From: Embleya sp040605455
GTDB lineage: Bacteria > Actinomycetota > Actinomycetes > Streptomycetales > Streptomycetaceae
Assembly: GCF_040605455.1 (NCBI RefSeq)
Contig: NZ_JBEXCV010000005.1
Location: 67,116 to 131,115 of the forward strand
Direction: 5' to 3'
DNA: 64,000 nucleotides
Numbering within the stretch: the stretch's first letter is position 1; each line of letters starts with the position of its first letter. This document shows positions 1 through 7,110 of the stretch, piece by piece. The notes beneath the pieces are model-generated. The model had not been told where the DNA came from, made no database searches, and worked only from the letters and a program-made list of their open reading frames with translations. Position numbers and translations under genes: made by a program.

Positions 1-156
1 AGGCGGCTCGGTGGTCTGATCCCGACTCGCGCTCGCGGTGGGCGAGTCGGTCGCCCCCAGGCCGAACGGACCGTCCTTGGAGGAGCCACCCTGACACCCG
101 ACCACGAGCGTGCCGCTCACGATCAGGGCCGCCCCCGCCGCCATCACCCGCATCAT
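1..156 (-). CDS. Lipoprotein, N-terminal part (runs off the window)
   Basis: The first 52 codons of a leftward gene are visible and the rest lies outside the window. The protein opens with two Met, one Arg and a hydrophobic stretch ending in a VVGC lipobox with the Cys at residue 21. A Gly/Ser-rich linker follows, which is the usual start of an actinobacterial lipoprotein exported and anchored to the outer membrane face. The start at 156 is the first of two consecutive ATG codons behind a G-rich stretch. Nothing of the mature domain is visible, so no function can be given. Confidence 0.75.
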   Translation of the reverse strand, partial: MMRVMAAGAALIVSGTLVVGCQGGSSKDGPFGLGATDSPTASASRDQTTEPP

Positions 157-388
157 GGAATGCCCCCGCTTTCCGCACACGTCGCCTCGACAACCATTGA
201 AGCCGGTGGCGCGGGCTCCCGGGCGCGAACGCACGTACTGCGGCGCCCCTTTCGGCGCCGTCCGCGAAATCCGCACGCGCGCCGTCCGACTCCGACCCGG
301 GTCTACGCGGATTCCCTGTGAGTTGTATGGGAGTTCGATCGGCGGGCGGCACCTCGGGACCCGCCGACCGCTTTTTGCGTGATCCGTG

Positions 389-532
389 CTATTTGCCGTA
401 GTAGTACCGGCAGGCAGCGATCCGAATGTGGTCGTCCGCGATCTTGTGGACGAGGCGGTGTTCGTCGGTGATCCGGCGCGACCGGTAGCCCCGGAAGCCG
501 GGCGAGTCCCCCGGCACCTCGACCAACCTTCC
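389..532 (-). pseudogene. YoeB/Txe-type mRNA-interferase toxin, C-terminal fragment
   Basis: Read on the minus strand, the last 48 codons end in SRRITDEHRLVHKIADDHIR and then AACRYYYGK before a TAG at 389-391. This matches the C-terminal half of the YoeB/Txe toxin family, including the SRRI(T/N)DEHRLV block and the terminal RYHY-like tail. No matching N-terminal half exists upstream: the reading continues into the start region of the gene at 571 without family similarity, and no start codon with a ribosome site precedes it. It is therefore a truncated remnant. No YefM-like antitoxin is next to it. A hairpin at 340-366 followed by T5 on the plus side lies just beyond its end. Confidence 0.7.
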
Positions 533-570
533 GTAATGACATGATTTATTCGTCTTGCGGAGGTGGGATC

Positions 571-1107
571 TTGTTCGGCGGCTCCAGCCGCTTCAGCGGC
601 TCCAGTGAATCGAGTGCGCCCAACCGGCGGGCCGAGCCCGTGCAGCGGCTGTTGTTCGGTGGCGTGTACGGAACGGTGCTGGCCAGCGCGATGGCCGCTG
701 CCCTGGCACAGGACGGCGGGGTATCCAATCCCGGCTACGACGCGCTGTGGGTACTGCTCGCGGCGCTGGCGTCGGCCGCGGCGCACGGCTACGCGCATGC
801 CATCGCACACCGCACCGCCGACCCCACGACGGTCGCCGCGAGCACCGCGCGGTCCGTACTGACCGAGTGGCCCCTGGTCGCGGCGGTACTGCCGACGGTG
901 GCGGCGCTGCTCGGCGCGCACGCGAGATGGTGGGGCGAGGAGCCCGCGATCGAGGTGGTGCTGCTCCTGAATACGGCGACCCTGTTCGGCTGGGGCCTGT
1001 CCGCGGCCCGGGTGGCCGGCCGGAGCTGGGCCGCGGCCTGCCGGGTCGGCGGGGTGGACATGCTGCTCGGCCTGTTCATCGTGGGGGCCAACACACTGAG
1101 CAAGTAG
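571..1107 (+). CDS. Small membrane protein, unknown function
   Basis: This predicted 178-residue protein has four to five hydrophobic segments. A short Ser/Gly-rich N-terminus is followed by segments near residues 25-45, 52-72, 95-115, 120-140 and 155-175. I do not recognise a named domain. A TTG at 571 is chosen because GGAGGT stands 6 nt upstream. An ATG at 541 is in frame but lacks a ribosome site and would overlap the toxin remnant on the other strand. High G/C third-position use supports real coding. It stands alone between decayed toxin-antitoxin remnants on both sides, so it may be a passenger of an accessory region. Confidence 0.6.
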   Translation: MFGGSSRFSGSSESSAPNRRAEPVQRLLFGGVYGTVLASAMAAALAQDGGVSNPGYDALWVLLAALASAAAHGYAHAIAHRTADPTTVAASTARSVLTEWPLVAAVLPTVAALLGAHARWWGEEPAIEVVLLLNTATLFGWGLSAARVAGRSWAAACRVGGVDMLLGLFIVGANTLSK

Positions 1108-1222
1108 CCCCGAAGGCCGCGCCGGCGAGACACGGTCGGTGTGCGAGGTCGAGCGCGCCAGGAGCGCGCTGCGACGATGCATCGACCAGGCTCATACAGC
1201 CGACGACGGTGGGGGGTGGAGC

Positions 1223-1414
1223 ATGACCGGGCGCAGTGACCGGCAGCAGATCCGCTCACGGCGGATGACGGAGGCCGGTGCGGAGGAGGCCTACGAGGCG
1301 GCTCGGATCGCGTTCGAGCTCGGGCGCAGCCCCACCATCCAGGTTCCAAAGCGCCTGGCCAAGGCGCCGGATGTCGAGTCGATGGTCCGCTTGGCGCCGC
1401 ATACGGCGGCCTGA
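1223..1414 (+). pseudogene. XRE-family antitoxin with the HTH deleted in frame
   Basis: The 63-residue product keeps the N-terminal block found in many actinobacterial XRE/HigA-type antitoxins (AGAEEAYEAARIAFELG) and the C-terminal block (PTIQVPKRLAKA, then VRLAP). The two are joined directly after Arg35. In intact relatives about 40-45 residues containing the helix-turn-helix lie between them. The reading frame stays open, so a short protein could still be made from ATG 1223, which has a GGGGGGTGGAGC ribosome site. It could not bind DNA in the normal way. No partner toxin gene is adjacent. It is most simply a deletion derivative in decay. Confidence 0.65.
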
Positions 1415-1487
1415 CCGGCGTTCGCCGTCGTCCCCGAGTGTGGGTCGTGATGGTCCCCGTCTTGTCGTGGGCCGGGTGCTGTGCCAT

Positions 1488-1503
1488 ATATGTCTAGACC
1501 AAT
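1488..1503 (+). promoter_or_regulatory. DasR (dre)-like operator upstream of the FN3 lipoprotein
   Basis: The sequence ATGTCTAGACCA at 1490-1501 matches 10 of 12 positions of the palindromic core TGGTCTAGACCA of DasR responsive elements, which control chitin and N-acetylglucosamine genes in streptomycetes. It lies 25 nt upstream of the GTG start at 1527, where a repressor would block expression. One half-site is degenerate, so binding is a prediction. Confidence 0.4.
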
Positions 1504-1526
1504 TACTCTCGGTGGAGAGAGGCATC

Positions 1527-2540
1527 GTGGCGCGACGGATGGCTTGGATCGGCTTGTCGGGGTTGGCCGTTGCGCTTGTGGTGGCGGGATGTTCCAAGGA
1601 CGCGCGGGACACCACGGCGCCGGCGGTGCCCGGTGAGGTCAGTGCGCTCGCGTCGAGTTCGGTGTCGGTGCACGTGATGTGGCGCGCCGATCCGGACGTC
1701 GCGGTGTTCGAGGTGTATCGCGGGGACGCGAAAGTGCTGGACGTGATCGGCGGGCGGCACATGGTGGATGTCGGCGGGCTGACTCCGGAAACCGCGTACG
1801 CGTTCTCCGTACGGGCGCGGGACCGGGCCGGGAACGTGTCGCCGGCGAGCGCGTCGGTGCCGGCCACGACGTTGTCCGTGGCCCGGGGCGAACGGGTGCC
1901 GCCGACCGCCCCGCGCGACGTGCGCGGGCAGGCCCGGGGGGCCGGCGGCGCGACGCTGGCCTGGGAGGCCGCCACGGACGACGTGGGGGTGAGCGCGTAC
2001 GACATCTGGCAGGCCGGCGTGCGGGTGCACAGCGTCGCCGGGGATCTGACCACGGCGGTGGTCACCGGCCTGCGACCGGGCACCGAGTACAGCTTCACCG
2101 TCACCGCTCGCGACGCGGCGGACAACAAGTCACCGGAGAGCAACGCGGTGACCGTGGTCACCGAGCAGGGCGCCGGGGACGGTCGCGACACCGCGCCGAC
2201 CGGGCTGCGGGCGGTGTCTCGGATCGCGGTGGACGGCACGTACGTGGACCTGAGTTGGACGCCACCGGATGTCGACGGGACGGTCGCGAGCTACGAGGTG
2301 TACCTGGACGGGAAGTTCCTGACCACGGTGATGTGGGGCGTGGCACCGCCGCCCGGGACGGCGCAGTACAGCCTTCCGCTGGGTGACCGGCCGGTGGGCG
2401 GACATGTGCTGAAGATCCGCGGCCGGTTGCCGGACGGCAAGTGGGGCGCCTTCTCCGCCGACCTGACCCTGACGAACGCGCCGTCGGCTTCGGACCCGGC
2501 GACGACCACGACGGCACCGACCGGGCCGGGCGGCTCCTGA
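1527..2540 (+). CDS. Secreted lipoprotein with three fibronectin type III domains
   Basis: This 337-residue protein has an Arg-rich n-region, a hydrophobic core and a VAGC lipobox with Cys22, so it should be lipid-anchored outside the membrane. Three FN3 repeats follow, near residues 30-115, 125-215 and 220-315. Each shows the typical W core, a YxV strand and a LxPxTxYxFxVxARD strand. A Thr/Pro-rich tail ends it. FN3 modules are common spacers in actinobacterial chitinases and other polysaccharide hydrolases, but no catalytic domain is present here. The GTG at 1527 is preferred because GGAGAGAGG lies 4 nt upstream and it begins a proper signal peptide. The dre-like site in front suggests a link to aminosugar control. 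Confidence 0.8.
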   Translation: MARRMAWIGLSGLAVALVVAGCSKDARDTTAPAVPGEVSALASSSVSVHVMWRADPDVAVFEVYRGDAKVLDVIGGRHMVDVGGLTPETAYAFSVRARDRAGNVSPASASVPATTLSVARGERVPPTAPRDVRGQARGAGGATLAWEAATDDVGVSAYDIWQAGVRVHSVAGDLTTAVVTGLRPGTEYSFTVTARDAADNKSPESNAVTVVTEQGAGDGRDTAPTGLRAVSRIAVDGTYVDLSWTPPDVDGTVASYEVYLDGKFLTTVMWGVAPPPGTAQYSLPLGDRPVGGHVLKIRGRLPDGKWGAFSADLTLTNAPSASDPATTTTAPTGPGGS

Positions 2541-2581
2541 GGACCGGGTCCCGAGAGCCGGCCCGGGCGGCCGGGGGAGCG

Positions 2582-3085
2582 TCAGCGCGAGCGCGAGGCG
2601 CGGGTCGCGCGGGCGGACCTGGTGGAGCCGGTCGGGTTCTCCGGGACGGTCGGCATCGCCGAGCGCGGGGCGCGCGCCGCGCGACCGCTCGGCTTGGCGA
2701 CCGGGCCGATCTCGCGGGTCAGCCACAGGCAGATGACGTTGACGACGTAGTTGAGCTCGGCCTTGTCCAGCGGCCGGCCCTTGGGGATGGCGTGCAGTTC
2801 TTCGAGGCAGCCTCGGCAGCACGTGCCGGTGGCGTGCTGGGCGACGAACACCGGATGGCCGCGGTACGGGGTCTGTCGGCCGTCCTTGCTGGGCTTCGCG
2901 GGACCCAGGCGCCGCGCGACCAGGTCGTACGCGTACCAGCGCACGCCGGATTCGCCCAGCGTCAGGGCGACCGTGCGCTCCCGGCCGGGCAGGTGGAACT
3001 TGGCGCGGGACGGGAGCTTGCCGATCGCGTCCAGGCGGGCGTCGAGCGGCTCGGGCCTGGCGCCCTTGGAGGTCTTGGTTGTCAT
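2582..3085 (-). CDS. DUF4186 family protein
   Basis: The 167-residue protein contains the signature HPVFVAQHATGTCCRGCLEE then IPKGRPL, which identifies the DUF4186 family of small soluble proteins of unknown function. The paired cysteines (TCCRGC) and nearby His look suited to metal binding, which is inference. The conserved block covers about residues 30-125. The last 40 residues are a basic Arg/Ser/Pro-rich extension not usual in the family. The ATG at 3085 has GGAGG 4 nt upstream. It is followed leftward by nothing co-directional and preceded by the acetyltransferase at 3113-3631 with a 27-bp gap, so the two may be co-transcribed. Confidence 0.75.
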   Translation of the reverse strand: MTTKTSKGARPEPLDARLDAIGKLPSRAKFHLPGRERTVALTLGESGVRWYAYDLVARRLGPAKPSKDGRQTPYRGHPVFVAQHATGTCCRGCLEELHAIPKGRPLDKAELNYVVNVICLWLTREIGPVAKPSGRAARAPRSAMPTVPENPTGSTRSARATRASRSR

Positions 3086-3112
3086 ATCGCCTCCAACGGT
3101 AACCCGTCCGGC

Positions 3113-3631
3113 TCAGCCCAGGTACTTGTGGAAGAGCGTGCTGGATCGCAGTACGCCCGACGGGTCCGCGGCATAGGCCGGGATGGCGCCCGACTCGATC
3201 CAGCCGGCGCTCTTGTACAAGTGCTCCGCGCCGCTGCCGGTCCGAGTGTCCAGGGTGAGCAGGCTGCGGCCCGCCGACGCTGCGAACTGCTCTGCCGTGG
3301 ACAGGAGTTCGCGGGCGAGTCCGTTGCCTCGGGCGCGTCGGTGGACCAGCAGCCGGGACACCGAGGCGCGATGCCGGCTGTCCGGCATGCCGGCGAATCG
3401 GAGCTGGATGGTCCCGGTGACGCCTTGGTGGTCCGAGGTCACCCACACCACGCTGCGATTGCTGCGTATCTCGGTCCCCTGGGCGGCCCACCACTCGGCG
3501 GCCGCGTCGATCGGCAACGGCGCGAGGAATCCGACCCCGGCCCCGTCCTCGACCGCGTCCACGAGCAGCGCGGCCAGACCGGGGGTGTACGTGACGAGAT
3601 CGATCGCGGAAAGCCGGACGGGCGTTGTCAT
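3113..3631 (-). CDS. GNAT-family N-acetyltransferase
   Basis: A 172-residue protein with the GNAT fold. The acetyl-CoA binding loop reads VHRRARGNGLARELL (about residues 95-110, the R-x-x-G-x-G/A motif), preceded by a VSRLLV strand and followed by LTLDTRTGSGAEHLYKSAGW, the usual C-terminal motif. Such enzymes transfer an acetyl group from acetyl-CoA to a primary amine, and the substrate cannot be read from the sequence. The start at 3631 begins MTTPVRLS. It lies in the same direction as the DUF4186 gene downstream. Confidence 0.85.
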   Translation of the reverse strand: MTTPVRLSAIDLVTYTPGLAALLVDAVEDGAGVGFLAPLPIDAAAEWWAAQGTEIRSNRSVVWVTSDHQGVTGTIQLRFAGMPDSRHRASVSRLLVHRRARGNGLARELLSTAEQFAASAGRSLLTLDTRTGSGAEHLYKSAGWIESGAIPAYAADPSGVLRSSTLFHKYLG

Positions 3632-3675
3632 ACAACCATTCTCGCGCGCGTCCCTCGAAGCCCGGACGGGGGCGG

Positions 3676-3840
3676 TCAGTGGGCGCGGTCGTAGGTTTCG
3701 CGGTTGTCGAGGATCTCGGCGACGTGTGCCTCCCCGGCCCGGTCCCGGACGGCCCGGTGGGTGTCGATGAGGCTTTCGCCGAGCGGGGTCGGCGAGTATT
3801 CGTTGCGCGGCGGGGCCTCGGACACGAGCGAGGCTCGGGG
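3676..3840 (-). pseudogene. HxlR-family regulator, C-terminal fragment
   Basis: On the minus strand about 55 codons ending at a TGA at 3676-3678 read VSEAPPRNEYSPTPLGESL and then RDRAGEAHVAEILDNRETYD. This resembles the C-terminal winged-helix end of HxlR-type regulators (PPRVEYSLTPLGxSL...). Upstream the similarity stops in a G-rich repeat region (repeated GGGGCTCGG at 3830-3900), with no N-terminal half and no start. It is a remnant. Confidence 0.5.
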
Positions 3841-3915
3841 CTCGGCACGCAGGGTGTGGGGCTCGGAACAGTTCGGGGCTCGGAGACGTGGTGTACCCGG
3901 ACCGGACGCCCGCCC

Positions 3916-4112
3916 TCAGCCTCGCTCCAGAAATCGCAATACCGCGAGCACCCGCCGGTGGTCGCCGTCGGCGAGAGGCAGGGCCGGCTTGGCCAGGATG
4001 TTGTTGATGTGCATGGCGACCGCACTCTCGCCGATCACCGGTTGCGCCGCGATGCCGGCGTTGGATCGGCCCTCCGCACAGTCCGAGCACTTCCCGAACG
4101 AGGGTGAATCCA
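3916..4112 (-). pseudogene. LuxR-type response regulator, frameshifted C-terminal fragment
   Basis: The minus strand encodes AEGRSNAGIAAQPVIGESAV and then HINNILAKPALPLADGDHRR followed by a terminal RFLERG. This is the C-terminal helix-turn-helix of NarL/LuxR-type response regulators. The preceding part of the motif (FTLVREVLGLC) is in a different frame, so a one- or two-base frameshift lies near 4078-4088. The receiver domain is missing altogether. Two substitutions in the recognition region (P for L, M for K) also suggest drift. The right edge merges into the terminator hairpin of the MFS gene. Confidence 0.65.
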
Positions 4113-4127
4113 GTGCCACCACACTGC

Positions 4128-4182
4128 CGAAACGCCACTCGGCGCGGAACCCGGGAAGGGGATCCGCGCCGAGTGGCGTTCG
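4128..4182 (-). terminator. Long hairpin terminator after the MFS gene
   Basis: Arms at 4128-4148 and 4163-4182 are complementary over about 20 bp with one unpaired A, and the loop is 14 nt. It begins 10 nt beyond the stop of the leftward MFS gene, so it should end that transcript. There is no T tract, as is usual in these genomes. Confidence 0.75.
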
Positions 4183-4192
4183 GGCTCGATGG

Positions 4193-5926
4193 TTAGACCA
4201 GGGCCGGTTCGCGCTGCTCCGACGCGGGCGAGGCCGATGTCTCGGTGAACTGGTTCTCCCGGGCCCGCTTCGGCAGCAGGAAGCCCAGGGCGAAGGCCAC
4301 CGCCGTCAGCCCGAGGGCCAGCAGCGTCGTGCGCTTGACCGCGTCGACCGAGGAGCGGGTGTGCGTGTCGGCGCCCGCCTTCGCGACCGCCGCGGCGGAG
4401 GCCGGGGTGACCGGGATGCTCGTGCAGCTCGCCGGGAGCCGGTCCGGGTCGGTGGCGTTCTCCCGGGCGTCCACGCACGCCCGCAGCCCGGCCACGATAG
4501 CGTCCTGCGTATTCGCCGGAACGCCCGCCGCGGTCAGCTCGGTGCGCAGCCTCGGTGCCGCGTTCACGTCGAAGTTGTGGGTGGCCTGCGCGCCGATCAC
4601 CCCGAAGAACACCGTGCCCAGGATCGCGATGCCCAGCGAGGCGCCGAGCTGCTGGAGGGATTCGAGCGCCCCGGACGCCGAGCCGACCTCGTGGTCCTCG
4701 ACCTCGCCCATGATGATGTCGAAGACCGGTACGAAGATCATCCCCATGCCGAGCCCGAACAGCGCCAGCGGAGCGAGCAGGTCGCCGGTGCCGACGCCCA
4801 CCCCGGCGTCCGCGAAGACCAGGTACATCCAGGCGATGCCCGCCGCCATCACGCTCAACCCGATGTGCAGGATGCGCCGGCCCAGCTTGCCCATCACCAC
4901 GCCGCTCAAGCCGGACCCGACGAACGCGCCGAGCGCCCACGCGCCCATCGTCAGGCTCGCCCGGGTCGGGCTGTAGCCCAGGCCGAGCTGGAGGAACAGG
5001 CCGATCGCCATCGAGATCCCGACGATCGCGCCGAAGAACACCATCACGAAGCCGACGCCCGAGGCGTACGACCGGCGTCGGAACACGCCGAGCTTGATCA
5101 GCGGCACCCGTCCCGCCGCCTCGCGCCGCAGCTGGTACACCGCGAAGCCGGCCAACACCGGCAGCGACGCCGCGCACTCGACCAACGACCAGACCGGCCA
5201 GCCCAGTTCGCGTCCCTGGACGAGCGGGTGCACGAGCATGAAGGTACCGACGCCAGCGAGCACCATGCCCAGCACGTCGAGCCGGCCACCGGCCTCGCTC
5301 GGCGGCGCCTTCGGCAACATCCGCCAGCCGATCAGCAGCGCGAACGCGCCCAGCGGAACGTTGATCAGGAAGATCATCCGCCACCCGGTGCCGAACAGGT
5401 CACCGTCCACGAGCACACCCGCGACGATCGGCCCCAGCACCGTGGACAACCCGATCGCCGGGCCGAACACCGCGAACGCCTTGCCGATCTCGGCCGGCGG
5501 GAACAGGTCCCGGATCAGGCCGAACGTCTGCGGGATCATCAGCGCGCCCAGCAACCCCTGGAGCACCCGCGCGACGATCAGCGTCTCCGGCGACCAGGCG
5601 ACCGCGCAGGCCACCGAGAGCACCACGAAGCCGACCACGCCGACCATCAGCATGAACTTGCGGCCGTACATGTCGCCGAGCCGCGCGCCGGTGAGCAGGC
5701 CCACCGCGAGCGCGAGCGTGTAACCGGCCGCGATCCACTGGAGACTGGCGTAACTGCCTCCCAGATCCCGGCGGATCGCGGGCGCCGCGACGCCCACCAC
5801 GCTGGAGTCGAGCAGGTTCATCAAGGTGGCGGCCAGCACCGCCAGAAGTCCGAGCCAGCGCTGCTTGGGGCCTACGGAGGACTGGGAGATCGGGGTTGCG
5901 AGGGTCTTCTCGCCGCTGTTTTCCAC
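4193..5926 (-). CDS. DHA2-type MFS drug exporter
   Basis: A 577-residue integral membrane protein with about 14 hydrophobic segments, the size and topology of the EmrB/QacA (DHA2) family of proton-driven drug exporters. It shows the loop 2-3 motif GARLGDMYGRK, the LDSSVVGVAAP start of helix 1 and the motif C region GPIVAGVLVD. A large extracytoplasmic loop (about residues 450-520) separates the last two helices. The GTG at 5926 faces the WYL regulator start at 6000 across 73 bp. This arrangement suggests that the regulator controls the pump, possibly in response to its substrate. Confidence 0.9.
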   Translation of the reverse strand: MENSGEKTLATPISQSSVGPKQRWLGLLAVLAATLMNLLDSSVVGVAAPAIRRDLGGSYASLQWIAAGYTLALAVGLLTGARLGDMYGRKFMLMVGVVGFVVLSVACAVAWSPETLIVARVLQGLLGALMIPQTFGLIRDLFPPAEIGKAFAVFGPAIGLSTVLGPIVAGVLVDGDLFGTGWRMIFLINVPLGAFALLIGWRMLPKAPPSEAGGRLDVLGMVLAGVGTFMLVHPLVQGRELGWPVWSLVECAASLPVLAGFAVYQLRREAAGRVPLIKLGVFRRRSYASGVGFVMVFFGAIVGISMAIGLFLQLGLGYSPTRASLTMGAWALGAFVGSGLSGVVMGKLGRRILHIGLSVMAAGIAWMYLVFADAGVGVGTGDLLAPLALFGLGMGMIFVPVFDIIMGEVEDHEVGSASGALESLQQLGASLGIAILGTVFFGVIGAQATHNFDVNAAPRLRTELTAAGVPANTQDAIVAGLRACVDARENATDPDRLPASCTSIPVTPASAAAVAKAGADTHTRSSVDAVKRTTLLALGLTAVAFALGFLLPKRARENQFTETSASPASEQREPALV

Positions 5927-5999
5927 GTCTTCGAATCTAAATGTAAATCAGGCAAGAATCGTTCCTGTTCGAGCGACCCGAGCCGGCAGACTTCGGCTC

Positions 6000-7046
6000 A
6001 TGCTGGAAACCTCAGCGCGACTTTTGCGCATGCTCTCGCTCATGCAGACGCGGCCCGACTGGACCGGCCCCGAACTCGCCGAACGACTCGGCGTGAGCGG
6101 GCGCACGGTCCGCTACGACATCGAGCGGCTGCGCAGCCTGGGCTACCCGGTGCACGCGCGGCGCGGCGTGGTCGGCGGCTATCGACTCGGCGCGGGCAAG
6201 GCGCTTCCGCCGCTGCTGCTGGACGACGAGGAGGCGGTCAGCGTGGTGGTCGGCCTGCGGATCGCCGCCGGCAGCGTCGTGGACGGCATGGACGAGGCGA
6301 TGCTGCGCGCGCTCACCAAGCTCGACCAGGTGCTGCCGTCCCGGCTGCACCGCCGGGTCAAGGCGCTGCAGAAGTACACCGTCCCGGTCCGCTCGACCGG
6401 TCCGGCCGTGGACATGGATGTGATGACCGTACTGGCCGGCGCCTGCCGCGACCACGAGCAACTGCGCTTCGGGTACAGCTCGCACGAGGGCAAGGAGACC
6501 TCACGGGTGGTCGAGCCCTATCGGCTCGTGCACCGGATGGGCCGCTGGTACTTGGTCGCGTGGGACATCAAGCGCGAGGACTGGCGCACCTTCCGGATGG
6601 ACCGGATCACCCCGCGCCCACCGCACGGCCCCCGCTTCACGCCGCGCGAACTGCCCGCCGACGGCGACGTGGCGGCCTTCGTGAACCAGGGCGTGGAGAG
6701 CGTGCGCGGACAGGTCCGGGCCCGGGTGCTGGTGCGCGCGCCGATCGCCTCGGTGGCCGATCGGGTACCGCCGGCCTTCGGCTCGTTCGCGGTGGTCGAC
6801 GACGACACCTGCGTATTCGAGACCGGTGCGTCCAGCATCGAGAACCTGGCCGTCTACATCAGCCTGCTGGACGCCGACTTCGAGGTCGAGGACCCGCCCG
6901 AACTGGTCGCCTACATCCGCCGGTTGGCCCACCGGTACGCGGGCGCGACACCGAGCACCGACGCGGCCGACACCGCCCGCCCCGGGTCCACCGGGACCGC
7001 CGGGCGCACGGGCGACGAAGCCGCCGCCGTCGGCCCCGCGCGCTGA
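6000..7046 (+). CDS. WYL-domain transcriptional regulator (DeoR-type HTH)
   Basis: A 348-residue protein. Residues 5-60 form a DeoR/HTH_11-like winged helix (ARLLRMLSLMQ, then VSGRTVRYDIERLRSLGYPV). A WYL domain lies near residues 140-220 with RFGYSSHEG, RVVEPYRLVHRMGRWYLVAW and FRMDRI, and a WCX-type C-terminal extension follows. WYL proteins bind a ligand or nucleic acid through this domain and mostly act as repressors or activators of a neighbouring gene. The ATG at 6000 is chosen because it begins the HTH directly. The divergent MFS exporter is the likely target. The last 35 residues are a disordered Thr/Gly-rich tail. Confidence 0.88.
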   Translation: MLETSARLLRMLSLMQTRPDWTGPELAERLGVSGRTVRYDIERLRSLGYPVHARRGVVGGYRLGAGKALPPLLLDDEEAVSVVVGLRIAAGSVVDGMDEAMLRALTKLDQVLPSRLHRRVKALQKYTVPVRSTGPAVDMDVMTVLAGACRDHEQLRFGYSSHEGKETSRVVEPYRLVHRMGRWYLVAWDIKREDWRTFRMDRITPRPPHGPRFTPRELPADGDVAAFVNQGVESVRGQVRARVLVRAPIASVADRVPPAFGSFAVVDDDTCVFETGASSIENLAVYISLLDADFEVEDPPELVAYIRRLAHRYAGATPSTDAADTARPGSTGTAGRTGDEAAAVGPAR

Positions 7047-7055
7047 GACACGACA

Positions 7056-7094
7056 GCGCCCCCGACCCCTTCGGCACGAGGGGATCGGGGGCGC
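7056..7094. terminator. Bidirectional hairpin between convergent genes
   Basis: GCGCCCCCGACCCC (7056-7069) pairs with GGGGATCGGGGGCGC (7080-7094) with one bulge and a 10-nt loop. It lies 10 nt after the WYL stop and 17 nt from the stop of the symporter gene, so it can serve both. Confidence 0.75.
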
Positions 7095-7110
7095 CGGTCG
7101 AGTGGGAGCG

